Of a DNA stretch of 64,000 bases, positions 62,158-64,000 are shown one piece after another. Source of the DNA: Rhodospirillales bacterium (GTDB lineage Bacteria; Pseudomonadota; Alphaproteobacteria; Rhodospirillales; Defluviicoccaceae). Under the pieces are notes generated by a model. It did no database searches, was not told where the DNA came from, and saw only the letters and a list, made by a program, of their open reading frames with translations. A program made the position numbers and the translations under genes. Where the stretch lies: positions 124,001 through 188,000 of the forward strand of contig JADJXQ010000004.1 of the NCBI GenBank assembly GCA_016710335.1. The letters are read 5' to 3'. Within the stretch, counting starts at the first letter, position 1; each line of letters begins with the position of its first letter.

Positions 62158-63000
62158 ATGGCCATGGCTCTCAAGGATTTGCTGGTTCAGGTGGACAGCA
62201 GCCGCCGCGCGGCGGCTCGGCTCGAAGCGGCCATTGGTTTGGCGGTGCGACACAACGCTAACCTTGTCGGCGTCTACGTATTGACCTATCCGAGCATCCC
62301 CGGCTTCATCCAGGCGGAGTTCGGAGAGGACGTGCTGCGCCGTCTGGCCGAAGACGCCCGTTCGGCGGCGGCGGCGGCCGAGGCCGATTTCAACGATCGC
62401 GTGGCGCGCGCCGGCGTCAGCGGCGAATGGCGTCTGGTGGAAGGCCCGGTTCCCGAAACGCTGGCGCTGCACGCCCGGTACTGCGACCTTGCCGTGGTCG
62501 GGCAACGGGATCCGGAAGGGGACGAAACGGCCGCTGCGTCGCAAATGCCGGACCGCGTGATCCTCTCCCTCGGGCGGCCGGTTCTGGTCATTCCCAACGT
62601 CGGCGACTATCCGGTTGTCGGCGAACGGGTGATGGTAGCCTGGGACGCCTCGCGGCTGGCGACGCGCGCGGTGCACGATGCACTGCCGCTACTGGAACTC
62701 TCCAGGCATGTCAGCGTCATCGCCATCAATCCGCACGGCGGCACGGAGGGCCACGGCATGATCCCGAGTGCCGACATCTGCCTGCATTTGGCGCGCCACG
62801 GCATCAACGTCGAAGCCCAGCACCTCTATGCCGACGATGTGGATGTGGGCGACATGCTGCTGTCGCGCGCCGCCGATCAGGCCATCGACCTGCTCGTCAT
62901 GGGCGCCTATGGGCACGCCCGCTGGCGGGAACTGGTGCTCGGCGGCGCCACCCGCCACATCCTGAACCACATGACCATGCCGGTGCTGATGAGCCACTGA
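62158..63000 (+). CDS. Tandem universal stress protein
   Basis: A 280-residue protein of two UspA-like halves (about 4-145 and 155-280). The second half ends with GAYGHARWRELVLGGATRHIL, the nucleotide-binding signature seen in ATP-binding USPs; the first half lacks a clear one. ATG 62158 follows AAGGAACC; ATG 62164 is an alternative. Divergent from the solute-binding protein gene. Confidence 0.87.
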   Translation: MAMALKDLLVQVDSSRRAAARLEAAIGLAVRHNANLVGVYVLTYPSIPGFIQAEFGEDVLRRLAEDARSAAAAAEADFNDRVARAGVSGEWRLVEGPVPETLALHARYCDLAVVGQRDPEGDETAAASQMPDRVILSLGRPVLVIPNVGDYPVVGERVMVAWDASRLATRAVHDALPLLELSRHVSVIAINPHGGTEGHGMIPSADICLHLARHGINVEAQHLYADDVDVGDMLLSRAADQAIDLLVMGAYGHARWRELVLGGATRHILNHMTMPVLMSH

Positions 63001-63068
63001 CGCGGAGCGGTCGGGCAGGGCGGCAGCGCAAGCCCGGCACCCGGTCCTGCGTCATCGTCGTTCGCGTC

Positions 63069-64000
63069 TCAGCCGCTCATCAGCGCCAACTCTTTCGGGC
63101 GGGCAGCGGACACCCTGGCGGCAAAGCCGTTGCGGAGGAGATCCACGAACTTGTCGGCCGGCACCGCCTGGCTGAAAAGGAAGCCCTGAATTAAATCGCA
63201 GCCGCTCTCGCGCAGCAGGCGAAGCTGATCCTCCTGCTCGACCCCCTCGGCGACCACCGTCAGATCCATCCGTTTCGCCATGGCGATGATGGCGTCGACG
63301 ATGGCGGAGTCGGCCGCATTGTCGGAAAGCTCGCGGATGAACGACCGGTCGATCTTGATGATGTCCACCGGCAGCTTCTGCAGGTAGGTGAGCGAGGCGT
63401 AGCCGGTGCCGAAGTCGTCCACCGCGATCTCGACGCCGAGGCCGTGCAGCTTTTCGAGAATGGCGATGGATTCGCCGGCGTCTTCGAGCACGGCGCTTTC
63501 GGTGATCTCCACGCACAGGCTGGAGGCCGGGACAGCTCCGCGGGACAGCGCCGCGAGGACGGACGCGAGCATCTGGCCGCGCTGCAGTTGACGACTGGAG
63601 ACGTTGACGGAGATCCGGACATCGCCGAAGCCGAGCTTGCGCCACTCGCCGGCCTGCCGGCAGGCTTCCTGCAGAACCCAATTGCCGATCGACTCGATCA
63701 GCCCGCCTTCCTCCGCAAGCCCGATGAACTCCCCCGGCGGCACCAGCCCGAACTCCGGATGGCGCCAACGCAACAGCGCCTCGGCAGCAACGATGCATCC
63801 CGATTGCGCCGCAACCAGCGGCTGATAGAACAGCTCCAATTGCTGTTTCTCCAGCGCATGGTGAAGGTGCTGGGAGAGTATCACCGCACGTGTGGGCTGT
63901 GCGTTCATGTCGCAGCGAAAGAACTGCCAGGCGTTGCCGCCGATCCGCTTGACACGGCGACGGGCGGTGTCCGCACACTGCAGCAGCCCGATGCCGTCCG
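63069..64000 (-). CDS. GGDEF-EAL protein (C-terminal part, truncated by the window)
   Basis: Coding continues past base 64000. The visible 310 residues start with the end of a GGDEF domain (DGIGLLQCADTARRRVKRIGG) followed by a complete EAL domain: EALLRWRHPEFG, NVSSRQL, EITESAVLED, DDFGTGYASLTYL, KIDRSFI and AEGVEQEDQL. All metal and catalytic landmarks of active c-di-GMP phosphodiesterases are there. An internal ATG at 63908 is not the true start. The cyclase active site, if any, is outside the window. Confidence 0.92.
   Translation of the reverse strand, partial: DGIGLLQCADTARRRVKRIGGNAWQFFRCDMNAQPTRAVILSQHLHHALEKQQLELFYQPLVAAQSGCIVAAEALLRWRHPEFGLVPPGEFIGLAEEGGLIESIGNWVLQEACRQAGEWRKLGFGDVRISVNVSSRQLQRGQMLASVLAALSRGAVPASSLCVEITESAVLEDAGESIAILEKLHGLGVEIAVDDFGTGYASLTYLQKLPVDIIKIDRSFIRELSDNAADSAIVDAIIAMAKRMDLTVVAEGVEQEDQLRLLRESGCDLIQGFLFSQAVPADKFVDLLRNGFAARVSAARPKELALMSG

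Overview
This is a 64 kb, gene-dense, high-GC chromosomal segment. It carries about 60 protein genes on both strands. I see no rRNA or tRNA gene, no insertion sequence, no CRISPR array and no recognisable prophage. Several arrangements point to an alphaproteobacterium, probably of the Rhodospirillales type: yicC-mltG-fabF-acpP-fabG-fabD, dnaA-dnaN-recF-gyrB, tadA/rluB/rsmD, aroK-aroB-CorC, and a TyrS with an HAGS signature. The order-level placement is inference; genus cannot be read from this window. || Layout. 1-4931 (minus): fatty-acid synthesis operon ending in mltG and a yicC that appears frameshifted. 5395-11692 (plus): rpmI-rplT-pheS-pheT, then mutM, an enoyl-CoA hydratase and rpsT. 12449-19067 (plus): the replication block dnaA-dnaN-recF-gyrB. 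19159-21084 (minus): a sulfotransferase with two small membrane proteins and a 26-bp tandem repeat. 21457-23960 (minus): N-formylglutamate amidohydrolase, a YbdK-type ligase and a CBS protein. 24030-27740: an EamA transporter broken by a frameshift, a UDP-sugar dehydrogenase and a PrsR-like regulator. 27909-30526: tadA, a class-I amidotransferase, rluB and rsmD. 30558-36628 (minus): anmK, an orphan terminase-small-subunit-like gene, pgi, mutL and a retropepsin-like protease. 36673-42935 (plus): tyrS, an ExeA-like ATPase fused to a peptidoglycan-binding domain, an alpha/beta hydrolase, an antitoxin relic and an ALDH7-type dehydrogenase. 43071-46293: an EF-hand protein divergent from an OmpR-type two-component pair and a small lipoprotein. 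46304-49960 (minus): DUF2889, CorC, aroB, aroK. 50174-52131 (plus): a 46-residue membrane peptide, xerD and a DsbA-like protein. 52423-57246 (plus): a tightly packed five-gene operon (acyl-CoA ligase, SDR, secreted protein, N-formylglutamate amidohydrolase, GNAT). 57637-64000: CoA-transferase, YdcF, DUF1848, macrodomain, orphan solute-binding protein, universal stress protein, and a GGDEF-EAL protein running off the right edge. || How it works together. Most of the window is housekeeping: fatty-acid and cell-wall precursors, translation, replication initiation, mismatch and base-excision repair, aromatic amino acids and chromosome resolution. The accessory part consists of small operons rather than an island. 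The ones I consider most worth study are the sulfotransferase/membrane-protein cluster, the ExeA-like ATPase with its leader ORFs, the orphan terminase-like gene with a strong promoter, the EF-hand/two-component pair, the solute-binding protein/macrodomain operon and the five-gene ligase operon. Promoters and hairpins are reported only where hexamers or inverted repeats can be read directly. Gene functions come from recognising protein families by eye; no database search was run.
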